From contig NZ_FKLA01000008.1 in assembly GCF_900078395.1 (NCBI RefSeq), positions 496,001 to 560,000 of the forward strand: a stretch of DNA of 64,000 nucleotides, in the 5' to 3' direction. Shown here one piece after another: positions 16,904 through 24,125 of this stretch. The notes under the pieces are model-generated. The model was given only the letters and a program-made list of their open reading frames with translations. It ran no database searches and was not told the origin of the DNA. The translations under genes were made by a program, and so were the position numbers. Source of the DNA: Anaerotruncus rubiinfantis (lineage in GTDB: Bacteria; Bacillota; Clostridia; Oscillospirales; Ruminococcaceae). Numbering within the stretch: the stretch's first letter is position 1; each line of letters opens with the position of its first letter.

Positions 16904-18943
16904 ATGGCAAATGCGCAGCAGGACATCCGTGCACTGCGCGGTGTAGGCGAGCAGCGCGCACAAACGCTGCAAAAGCTTGGCGTCAGGACTGTTGGAGACC
17001 TGTTGATGCATTACCCGCGCGGGTATATCGACCTGTCCAAACCCTGTGAAATCGCTGCCGCACCGCTTGAGACGCCATGCTCGGTGCTGGCGACAGTGAT
17101 CAAAAAACACGGAGAGGCGCGTCTGCGCGGAGGGCTCAAGCTCTATAAGATCACAGTCGCGGATGATTCCGGATCGATGACGCTTATTTTTTATAATGCC
17201 AAATTTACTGTTGACGCGTTGGAATATGATGTTCCATATCTTTTTTACGGAAGGGTCGAAGGCAACCTTCTGCGCCGTACAATGAATGCGCCTCAGGTTT
17301 ATCCGGCGCGGGCGGACCGCCCCTATCTTCCGGTTTATCCGCTGACGCAGGGGCTCTCTGCAAAGGTGTTGACCGGATTGGTGGAACAGGCGCTCTCACA
17401 GAATCCGCAGCTGCCGGAGGTGCTTCCGAAACCAATCAGGGAACGTTACGGGTTGGATGGCATCATGGAGGCAATTCGGGGAATCCATCTGCCCGCGTGT
17501 ACAGAAGCTTTGGAACGAGCGAAAAAACGGCTCATCTTCGAAGAACTCTTTACGCTTGCCGTGGGCGTGGGGATGCTGAAAACGCGTGCGCAGACCTGCC
17601 GGGCGGCCTCGATGCAGCCGCATTCATTGCAGAAATTTTATGATGCGTTGCCGTTTACCCTGACCGGTGCGCAACAGCGCGCGATCGGCGACCTGACAAT
17701 GGATATGCAGCGCACAGTCCCGGCAAACCGCCTGGTCCAGGGAGACGTCGGATCGGGAAAGACGATGGTTGCCGCGGCGGGAGCCTATTTTGCATTCCTA
17801 TCGGGCGCACAGTCAGCCATTATGGCTCCTACCGAACTGTTGGCACGGCAGCATTATGAGGGACTTTTACCGCTCCTGTCCGGGCTTGGGATGCGGGTCG
17901 GACTGCTTACCGGATCGATGCCGCCTGCACAAAAGCGGGAGATGCACGCGAAGCTGGCGGCAGGAGAGATCGACCTCTGTGTCGGGACCCATGCGCTTCT
18001 TTCACATGGGGTGGAATTTCAAAATCTTGCACTGGTCGTCACTGATGAACAGCATCGGTTTGGCGTCGCGCAGCGCGCCGCGCTTCAGCAGAAGGGTCGG
18101 CATGCGCATACGCTGGTCATGTCAGCCACGCCGATCCCACGCACTTTGGCGCTTATGGTTTATGGGGAACTGGATATCTCGGTGATTGATGAGCTGCCGC
18201 CAAACCGCAAACCGATTATGACCTACAAGATCAGCTCAGGAAAGCGCGACAGGGCGTTCAGTTTCATCCGGAAACATCTGGATCAGGGTTTGCAGGCATA
18301 TATTGTCTGTCCCCTGATTGAAGCGGGTGAGGAGCAGACCGGCATGCAGGCCGCGAGCGATTACGTCCTGTCGCTGGCTTCGGGTGCGTTTTCCGGTTAC
18401 ACGGTGGGGCTTTTGCATGGGAAGATGAAGGCAGCCGATAAAGATCGGACGATGTCCGATTTTAAGGATGGGAAAATCCAGCTTTTGGTTTCCACCACTG
18501 TGGTGGAGGTGGGAGTGGACGTGCCGAACGCGGTGATCATGATGGTCGAGAACGCCGAACGCTTTGGCCTGAGCCAGCTGCATCAGCTGCGCGGACGGGT
18601 TGGGCGCGGCAGGGCGCAAAGCTACTGCATTCTGCTTTCCGACAGCCGCAGTCCGGATACGCTGGACCGGCTTCAGATGCTCTGCCGCTCGCAGAGCGGT
18701 TTCGAGCTGGCCGAATACGACTTGAAAACGCGCGGTCCGGGAAATTTCCTCGGCCAGCAGCAGCATGGCCTGCCGCAGCTGCGTATCGCGGACCTTTCCA
18801 CCGACGTGCGCCAGGTGGAAGAAGCGCAGGAGGCGGCGCGGATCGTGCTGGCGCAGGATCCAGCACTCGAAGCGCCGGAACACGCCGCGCTCAAAACCGC
18901 CGTTGAACGAATGATGGATGCCGTTGGGGACAGGCCCAATTGA
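16904..18943 (+). CDS. recG: ATP-dependent DNA helicase RecG
   Basis: Branch-migration helicase that processes stalled forks and Holliday junctions. The N-terminal wedge/OB domain begins with DIRALRGVGEQRAQTLQKLG and is followed by MHYPRGYIDLSKP. Helicase motifs are clear: Walker A GDVGSGKTMVAAAG, motif II as DEQHRFGVAQR (the RecG/PriA-type DEQH), SATPIPRTLALMVYG, and the C-terminal STTVVEVGVDVPNA, HQLRGRVGRGRAQSYC and TRGPGNFLGQQQHG. Length 679 aa is normal. ATG 16904 is chosen over 16895 because GGGAG lies 9 bases upstream of the former and directly abuts the latter. It is monocistronic in this window and starts the higher-GC core region. Confidence 0.96.
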   Translation: MANAQQDIRALRGVGEQRAQTLQKLGVRTVGDLLMHYPRGYIDLSKPCEIAAAPLETPCSVLATVIKKHGEARLRGGLKLYKITVADDSGSMTLIFYNAKFTVDALEYDVPYLFYGRVEGNLLRRTMNAPQVYPARADRPYLPVYPLTQGLSAKVLTGLVEQALSQNPQLPEVLPKPIRERYGLDGIMEAIRGIHLPACTEALERAKKRLIFEELFTLAVGVGMLKTRAQTCRAASMQPHSLQKFYDALPFTLTGAQQRAIGDLTMDMQRTVPANRLVQGDVGSGKTMVAAAGAYFAFLSGAQSAIMAPTELLARQHYEGLLPLLSGLGMRVGLLTGSMPPAQKREMHAKLAAGEIDLCVGTHALLSHGVEFQNLALVVTDEQHRFGVAQRAALQQKGRHAHTLVMSATPIPRTLALMVYGELDISVIDELPPNRKPIMTYKISSGKRDRAFSFIRKHLDQGLQAYIVCPLIEAGEEQTGMQAASDYVLSLASGAFSGYTVGLLHGKMKAADKDRTMSDFKDGKIQLLVSTTVVEVGVDVPNAVIMMVENAERFGLSQLHQLRGRVGRGRAQSYCILLSDSRSPDTLDRLQMLCRSQSGFELAEYDLKTRGPGNFLGQQQHGLPQLRIADLSTDVRQVEEAQEAARIVLAQDPALEAPEHAALKTAVERMMDAVGDRPN

Positions 18944-19026
18944 CGCGGCCTGCCCGGTTCAGCCGTACAGCCTGCGCTGTCCGGCATTCGCCGGAGCGCG
19001 CCGACGGCGCGACGGCCGCTCGAAGG

Positions 19027-19072
19027 GGGCCGCAGGCCCCCTTCGGAACGGGCCGCAGGCCCCCTTCGGAAC
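19027..19072. repeat. Exact 23-bp tandem duplication in the recG downstream spacer
   Basis: Two identical copies of a 23-base GC-rich unit (19027-19049, 19050-19072) beginning GGGCCGCAGG and ending TTCGGAAC. A third degenerate copy may follow. The surrounding 19000-19140 is dense in CGCCG/CGGCG words and has no supported gene. Confidence 0.8.
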
Positions 19073-19195
19073 CCCCGCAGGGAGCCGTCTGCGACGGCCC
19101 GCCGCCAAAAGCGGCGGATGAGGTACAAGGAGTGCCTGCGGCACGATTTGAGCCTTTCACTTTGGAAGGAAGGGGGCCGTGGGGAAGGACGAGGA

Positions 19196-19236
19196 GCACG
19201 AAAGACTTGCGGACGGGAGCCGCAAGTCTTTCGTGC
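19196..19236. terminator. 17-bp perfect hairpin between convergent genes
   Basis: GCACGAAAGACTTGCGG (19196-19212) pairs perfectly with 19220-19236 around a 7-base loop. It ends two bases before the stop of the minus-strand NTF2 gene. No U-tract follows on either strand, so it may be a bidirectional stop or a 3'-end protector. Confidence 0.55.
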
Positions 19237-19237
19237 T

Positions 19238-19576
19238 TCAGAGTGGGTAAATATTGAGGCGTTTGATTTTTCCTTCGCTGTCGATTTCGGAAAGGAAGGC
19301 GGTGACCGGAACGACTTTGCCGTTATAGGTGATGAAATACCAGACGGTAGTGTCGTTGAGGTGTTTCACTGAAGTGATCCGGAATGGGCCGCCATTAAAG
19401 CCGAATTTATGATGGAACATCATTTCGATGGCCATTTTCCCTTCGAGATGCAGGGTATCCTGCCCTACTTTGATGAGCGAGGAATCGTGCAGTACGCCGT
19501 AATCGTTAAAGAGGTCCGCAAGGCAAGCGCAGTTGCCTTCCTGCATGCAGTGGATATATTGTTCGAGAATTTTCAT
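19238..19576 (-). CDS. Small NTF2/SnoaL-fold protein
   Basis: A 112-residue cytoplasmic protein of the NTF2-like superfamily, judged from its size, an N-terminal helix MKILEQYIHCMQEGNCACLA, the pattern FNDYGVLHD and a strand-rich C-terminal half (TTVWYFITYNGKVVPVTAF). This fold includes ketosteroid isomerase and bile-acid dehydratase BaiE, but no catalytic residue can be assigned and it is shorter than BaiE. ATG 19576 is chosen because AAGGAGC lies 10 bases upstream. The start lies 19 bases after the stop of the upstream hydroxysteroid-dehydrogenase-like gene, so the two are very likely one transcript. It may act on the same or a similar substrate. Confidence 0.7.
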   Translation of the reverse strand: MKILEQYIHCMQEGNCACLADLFNDYGVLHDSSLIKVGQDTLHLEGKMAIEMMFHHKFGFNGGPFRITSVKHLNDTTVWYFITYNGKVVPVTAFLSEIDSEGKIKRLNIYPL

Positions 19577-19595
19577 CGTTCGGATGCTCCTTTCC

Positions 19596-20369
19596 TTAAA
19601 TCTGTTCCGAGCGCAGCAGCGCGTCAATGCCGCCGTCCACAAAGAGAATGATACCGTTGATCCCGCTTGCTTCCTTTGAGGCAAGGAAACAGATGCCGTT
19701 GGCGATTTCGACCGCATCGAGGAATTCCCGGCGGCCGTACCGGGTGGGGATCGGGATCAGCAGCGCGGCATCCATCTGCGCGGCGGTCATACTCTGGGTC
19801 ATGGGGGTGGTGGTGTTGCCGGGCGCGACCGCGTTAATCCGCAGCCCGTCCGCAGCCCAGGAGGGCGAAACCCGGCGCACCCATTTGGCGAGCGCGCGTT
19901 TGGAGGAGCTGTAAGCGGATGGGGCCAATTCGCGCGGGAGGTCTTTGGCAAATTCCATCGCGCGTTCTTCATCCATGACATTGGCGAGCATGTCGACCCA
20001 GTCCATCCGTACCGTCATATTGGTGATCGAGTTGGAGGAGGTGATGACACAGCATCCTTTTCTCATTTTGAGCAGATCGCGGACTCCTTCGGCCAATTGA
20101 ACCGAAGCGAAAAAGTTGAGCGCGAAGATCACGGGGATCGGCGCGGTGGGGCCGACGCCTGCATTGCAGATCATTGCGTCGATGCCGTCCGGAAAACGCC
20201 GGTGGACTTCTGCGATGGCGCCTTTTCGGCCTTCCGGGGTGGAAAGGTCGGCGGTGTAATCGCCGCCCTTGTAGTCAATATTGAATACCTCATGCCCTTG
20301 TTCCTGCAATTTCTCTCGGGCAGCGGCACCGATGCCCGTCGTCGCGCCGGTCATGACATAGATTGCCAT
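19596..20369 (-). CDS. Short-chain dehydrogenase resembling 3alpha-hydroxysteroid dehydrogenase/carbonyl reductase
   Basis: NAD(P)-dependent oxidoreductase, 257 aa. Nucleotide motif TGATTGIG at residues 7-14, NAG at 69-71, catalytic Ser near 112 (ITSSNSITN), Tyr153 and Lys157 (AYSSSKRALAKW). From memory the sequence follows Comamonas testosteroni HsdA closely at both ends: ADLSTPEGRKGAIAEV near residue 40 and a C-terminal VDGGIDALLR. A steroid or bile-acid 3-hydroxyl is therefore plausible, but other carbonyl substrates are possible. GGAGG lies 10 bases before the ATG. It is preceded by a good promoter with flanking inverted repeats and followed in the same operon by an NTF2-fold protein. Confidence 0.82.
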   Translation of the reverse strand: MAIYVMTGATTGIGAAAREKLQEQGHEVFNIDYKGGDYTADLSTPEGRKGAIAEVHRRFPDGIDAMICNAGVGPTAPIPVIFALNFFASVQLAEGVRDLLKMRKGCCVITSSNSITNMTVRMDWVDMLANVMDEERAMEFAKDLPRELAPSAYSSSKRALAKWVRRVSPSWAADGLRINAVAPGNTTTPMTQSMTAAQMDAALLIPIPTRYGRREFLDAVEIANGICFLASKEASGINGIILFVDGGIDALLRSEQI

Positions 20370-20392
20370 TGATGCATTCCTCCATTCTATGA

Positions 20393-20428
20393 ATGATAAT
20401 AATTTATTGGATGCTTTTAGATTATCAT
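20393..20428. promoter_or_regulatory. Inverted repeat around the SDR promoter, possible operator
   Basis: ATGATAAT (20393-20400) and its complement ATTATCAT (20421-20428) lie 20 bases apart, one overlapping the -10 and the other just downstream of the start. The layout suits a repressor, unidentified. Confidence 0.35.
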
Positions 20429-20447
20429 CCGTTTTTTAAATTGTCAA
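20419..20447 (-). promoter_or_regulatory. SigA promoter of the SDR/NTF2 operon
   Basis: On the minus strand TTGACA (20447-20442), 17 bases, TAATCT (20424-20419), about 50 bases before the SDR start. Confidence 0.65.
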
Positions 20448-20596
20448 TTTTAATATTTCTTTCACAATCGGTATTTAATGCGCTTTGATGGAGCTTTTAA
20501 TGAGATTTTAGTTGATTCGAATTGATAAAAAATTATCTTATACAAATATGGTATATTTTAAAGGGCCATTCTTTGGAAACTCGCACAAAACAAAGG

Positions 20597-20695
20597 AAAA
20601 GCCAGCCGGAAACGGCTGGCAATCTATATAAAAATGAAAGAAATTTTTCTCCATGCTGCAACATAAAACTCCCCGGCCAATCGGTCGGGGAGTTT
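20597..20695 (-). terminator. Tandem terminators of the CofE-like gene
   Basis: Reading leftward from the gene, a stem AAACTCCCCG/CGGGGAGTTT (20695-20666) is followed by TTTTAT. A second stem GCCAGCCG/CGGCTGGC (20620-20601) is then followed by TTTTCC. The rest of the 330-base gap holds only the SDR promoter. Confidence 0.75.
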
Positions 20696-20699
20696 GGTT

Positions 20700-21446
20700 T
20701 TACGCTTTGCGGATGACGCCCATAGGGGTTTGTTCGCTGCACTGGCCAAGGGGGTTGTCCTTGAGAATTTTGCAGAGCAGGCCGCGGTCGATTGATTTGT
20801 CCGAGGTGCCGAGGATCTGTCCCTCGAGGTCGTTGATGTCGGTGATGGCAACCGGGTGCCCGATTTTTTTTGCGATATCGGCGGCCACCTCGTCCGGCTT
20901 GTCCGGGCCGAGGACGACATATTCATTATATGGCGGAAGGGTAAAATCACAGGGCCCGTCGATACTGCGCGCCTTGTAGCCGGCAATATTGTAGAACCAT
21001 CCGCGGATACCGAACAGCTTACCAACGGCGGAAACCGCCGCCGCAAAAAGGATGCGGATAGTACCGCATTCCCGCAGGGCCATTTCCATGGTTTCGGGCA
21101 TCGCGAGGCCGATGCCATAGGGGGTGCGCAGAACAAAACGGCTTAAAAACCGCGCCAACGGGCGGGGATGGATGTCCTTCAGGGGGATGGCGCGTTTCTG
21201 GGTGCAGGCGACCGCTTTCTCGGTGATGAAAAGGATGTCGCCATCCTGCAGGACCGGGGAGCCATACTTGTCCGCAACCTCAACAATGTTGTCCGCATCG
21301 GTGATGACATGGGTTTTGATGCAGAGCCTGCGGTAATCCACACCGTCCACTGTGATGACTTCGTTCTTCTCCGGATTTACCACATATCCGGCCGCCGCTT
21401 CCGGCTGCCCGGCGGCTTGGTTTGCTTCATTGACTTCGTTTGCCAT
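20700..21446 (-). CDS. CofE-like (coenzyme F420-0 gamma-glutamyl ligase domain) protein
   Basis: Protein of the F420-0:gamma-glutamyl ligase superfamily, 248 aa. Recognisable stretches are LQDGDILFITEKAVACTQ (the family's DGDIL...KxV region), an arginine/proline-rich RPLARFLSRFVLRTPYGIGL, and AITDINDLEGQILGTSD with the acidic cluster that in true CofE binds metal and GTP. The N-terminal ~20 residues are a low-complexity Glu/Ala/Gln tail. F420 is not expected in this lineage and no other F420 gene is nearby, so the actual acceptor of a gamma-glutamyl group, if any, is unknown. Monocistronic, with TAAGGCAGG before the ATG and two terminators after the stop. Confidence 0.72.
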   Translation of the reverse strand: MANEVNEANQAAGQPEAAAGYVVNPEKNEVITVDGVDYRRLCIKTHVITDADNIVEVADKYGSPVLQDGDILFITEKAVACTQKRAIPLKDIHPRPLARFLSRFVLRTPYGIGLAMPETMEMALRECGTIRILFAAAVSAVGKLFGIRGWFYNIAGYKARSIDGPCDFTLPPYNEYVVLGPDKPDEVAADIAKKIGHPVAITDINDLEGQILGTSDKSIDRGLLCKILKDNPLGQCSEQTPMGVIRKA

Positions 21447-21551
21447 TTAAAACGCCTGCCTTACCAATTTATTCATATCGCTATTCTGGAATGAAAACAT
21501 TCAAATTATACAATAAAGGGCCTGTCCCGTCAATTCCCGGCGTCCGCTGCT

Positions 21552-22412
21552 TCAGACTTCAGACCCCACCACCTTGTCCCGCCGCACACACCAGAGCGTG
21601 ATAGTGACGATGACAATTACACCGCCGCACAGCGCAAATGCGCCGGGCCGTTCGCCGGTCACGAGGAACACCCAGACCGGGTTTAGGAGCGGTTCCACCG
21701 CGTCGAGCAGGGAACAGGCGAGCGGAGGACAGCTTTTGAGCGCACAGCCGTATAGGATATATGGGATGCCGAGCTGGAAGATGCCGAGAACGAGGATCGA
21801 GAAGATGGAAGCGGAGTTCAGCGGCGTGTCAAAGACAAACATCAAGGGGATGCCAATGAATGCCGAGACGAACTGCCCGAGCAGGATGCCGCTCATCCGT
21901 TCCTCCATATTCGCGCGGCTGTTCACCAAAAACATGCAGCCGAAGCCAAGGCCCGCGCCGATCGCAAGCAGATTCCCGATCAGGCTGCCGAGGTCGAGCT
22001 GGTCAAAAAAGAAGAGCGCGATGCCGCCCATCGTAGCTGCGACTGTGAAAATATCGGCGCGTGAAAAACGCTGATGGAACAGCAGCGCGGAAAGAATCAT
22101 GACGAAAACCGGCGCGGTGAACTGCAAAACGATCGCATTCGCGGCGGTGGTGAGCTTGGTTGCGCTGACAAATGCAAACATAACGACCACCATGAGCGAC
22201 GCGCTCGCCAGGGAATAGTGATTGACCCGCACGCGCAGCCGGGAAAACCGCATATAGATCAGGACGCAGAAGCCGGCGATCAGGCTGCGCCAGCCGGTGA
22301 TGACCAACGGGTTCCAGGGCAGCAGCTTGATAAAGAGCCCGGAGATACTCCAAAGCCCCGCGCAGGCGCACATCATCAGCATGCCTTTTTTCTGTTCGTC
22401 GAGCGCTTTCAT
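21552..22412 (-). CDS. EamA/DMT-family transporter
   Basis: Ten-helix drug/metabolite transporter built of two EamA repeats. The first starts with MCACAGLWSISGLFIKLLPW and includes ATKLTTAANAIVLQFTAPVF; the second runs from GNLLAIGAGLGFGCMFLVN to AVEPLLNPVWVFLVTGERPG. Length 286 aa is typical. ATG 22412 is preferred to codons at 22448 and 22430 because AGGGGA lies 8 bases upstream. The cargo (amino acid, metabolite or drug) cannot be predicted. It is divergent from the MBOAT operon, with 279 bases between the two starts. Confidence 0.85.
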   Translation of the reverse strand: MKALDEQKKGMLMMCACAGLWSISGLFIKLLPWNPLVITGWRSLIAGFCVLIYMRFSRLRVRVNHYSLASASLMVVVMFAFVSATKLTTAANAIVLQFTAPVFVMILSALLFHQRFSRADIFTVAATMGGIALFFFDQLDLGSLIGNLLAIGAGLGFGCMFLVNSRANMEERMSGILLGQFVSAFIGIPLMFVFDTPLNSASIFSILVLGIFQLGIPYILYGCALKSCPPLACSLLDAVEPLLNPVWVFLVTGERPGAFALCGGVIVIVTITLWCVRRDKVVGSEV

Positions 22413-22503
22413 CAAAAAATCCCCTGCCATTCTGCAATTCACAAACATAGTCTAATACTACCGTAATTGCATGGAAAAAACAAGCCGTACTAGAAAATTC
22501 CAC

Positions 22504-22532
22504 TTTATTATTTGGCAGGTTCTGTGTATAAT
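22504..22532 (+). promoter_or_regulatory. Candidate promoter of the MBOAT operon
   Basis: A consensus TATAAT at 22527-22532 is preceded by a weak TTTATT at 22504-22509 (17-base spacer). The leader to the start at 22692 is about 150 bases and GC-rich; no riboswitch or ORF was recognised in it. Confidence 0.4.
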
Positions 22533-22691
22533 AGTAATATCATGCGCGGCCCTGTTGGGGACGGTTTCTGTTTCAAGGCAAAAGCGCTCCCCTCGGATGG
22601 CGGCGGGGCTTATCCGGCGCACTGGTTTTTGCCGCCGCTGCGGTGTAGATTGTTCTGCCGCCTGTTCATGCGGGCGGTCAAGGAGAAATAA

Positions 22692-24101
22692 ATGGTTTTT
22701 GCAAATCTGCTGTTCCTGTATCTGTTTTTGCCGCTGAATTTGCTGTTTTACTTTCTTTCCCAAAAAATTGTATACCGCAACCTGGTACTGGTCTGCTTCT
22801 CATTCCTATTTTATGCGTGGGGCGAGCCGGTCTGGGTTTTTTTGCTTATGACCTCGGCCGCGTTTGACTATATGCATGGGCGGCTCATCGAACGGTACCG
22901 TGGTTCCTGGGTGGCGAAAGCGGCGGTCGTTTCGTCGCTCTGTCTCAATCTGGGACTGCTTATCACCTTCAAATACAGTGGATTTCTGGTGCAGAATCTG
23001 AACGCTATTCTGGGGACGGCGTTCCCGGTTCCCGCGTTTGCATTGCCGATCGGCATCTCGTTTTACACCTTCCAGACCATTTCCTATGTCATCGACGTCT
23101 ATCGCGGAGACACCAAGGCGCAGCAGAACCCAGTTTACTACCTGCTTTACCTTTCGATGTACCATCAGCTGGTGGCGGGGCCAGTTGTGCGCTACGCCGA
23201 CGTGGCGAGTGAAATACGGCACCGCACCGTCGACGCCGCAAGCTTTTCCGAAGGCGCGACGCGGCTTATCTATGGGCTGTGCAAAAAGGTAATCGTCGCA
23301 AACGCGGCTGGAAAGCTGGTGGATCAGTATATGGGCGCTGGGCTTTCGGGCCTTTCGGTGGCGGGGGCCTGGTTCGGCGCACTCATGTTTACGCTGCAGA
23401 TCTATTACGATTTTTCCGGCTATTCCGATATGGCCATCGGACTTGGACGGATGTTCGGTTTTCATTATAAGGAGAACTTCAACTATCCCTACATCGCGAA
23501 ATCAGCCACCGAGTTTTGGCGCAGGTGGCATATTTCGCTCTCCTCGTTTTTCCGGGATTATGTCTATATTCCGCTCGGCGGCAACCGCAAGCATCAGTAC
23601 CTGAACCTTCTGGCGGTGTGGTTTTTGACCGGTTTCTGGCACGGAGCAAGCTGGAATTTCATTCTGTGGGGACTTTATTTCGGCTTTTTCATCGCGCTGG
23701 AAAAGAAATTTTTGCTGGGGATTTTGCAGCGGCTCCCGGCCGTTGTCCAGCATCTTTATCTGTTATTGATCGCGGTTGTCGGATGGGTGCTTTTCTATTT
23801 CACCGACATGAAACGGCTGGGCGGCTACCTTTCGGTGATGTTCGGCCTTTCGGGAAACCGGCTGTGGGACAGCCAGGTCGAAATCACCCTGCTCAACAAC
23901 CTTTTCTGGCTGATTTTGGCGGTCGTGTTCTGCCTGCCGATTGTCAAGGAAATCAAGCGGGAGGTGAGTGAGCGGATGAATGCGGGCCGCATCCAGGTCG
24001 CCCTGTGCGGGCAGGCGTTCATAAACCTGGCGCTGCTGCTTATCTGCACCGCCCAGCTTGTTGGGCAGAGCTACAATCCGTTTCTTTACTATCGATTCTA
24101 A
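22692..24101 (+). CDS. MBOAT-family membrane O-acyltransferase (AlgI/DltB-like)
   Basis: Multi-span membrane acyltransferase, 469 aa. Characteristic MBOAT sequence: LPIGISFYTFQTISYVIDVY, the motif around WRRWHISLSSFFRDYVYIPL followed by GGNR, and the catalytic histidine region LTGFWHGASWNFILWG. Proteins of this type move acetyl groups from the cytoplasm to a surface polymer together with a secreted SGNH/DHHW partner. AAGGAGAAATAA precedes the ATG. The next gene, 24 bases downstream, encodes such a DHHW partner, so O-acetylation of a cell-wall or exopolysaccharide is the likely role. DltB for D-alanylation is less likely because no dltA, dltC or dltD is present. Confidence 0.9.
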   Translation: MVFANLLFLYLFLPLNLLFYFLSQKIVYRNLVLVCFSFLFYAWGEPVWVFLLMTSAAFDYMHGRLIERYRGSWVAKAAVVSSLCLNLGLLITFKYSGFLVQNLNAILGTAFPVPAFALPIGISFYTFQTISYVIDVYRGDTKAQQNPVYYLLYLSMYHQLVAGPVVRYADVASEIRHRTVDAASFSEGATRLIYGLCKKVIVANAAGKLVDQYMGAGLSGLSVAGAWFGALMFTLQIYYDFSGYSDMAIGLGRMFGFHYKENFNYPYIAKSATEFWRRWHISLSSFFRDYVYIPLGGNRKHQYLNLLAVWFLTGFWHGASWNFILWGLYFGFFIALEKKFLLGILQRLPAVVQHLYLLLIAVVGWVLFYFTDMKRLGGYLSVMFGLSGNRLWDSQVEITLLNNLFWLILAVVFCLPIVKEIKREVSERMNAGRIQVALCGQAFINLALLLICTAQLVGQSYNPFLYYRF

Positions 24102-24125
24102 AATCCTTCCGACTGGAGATACCGC

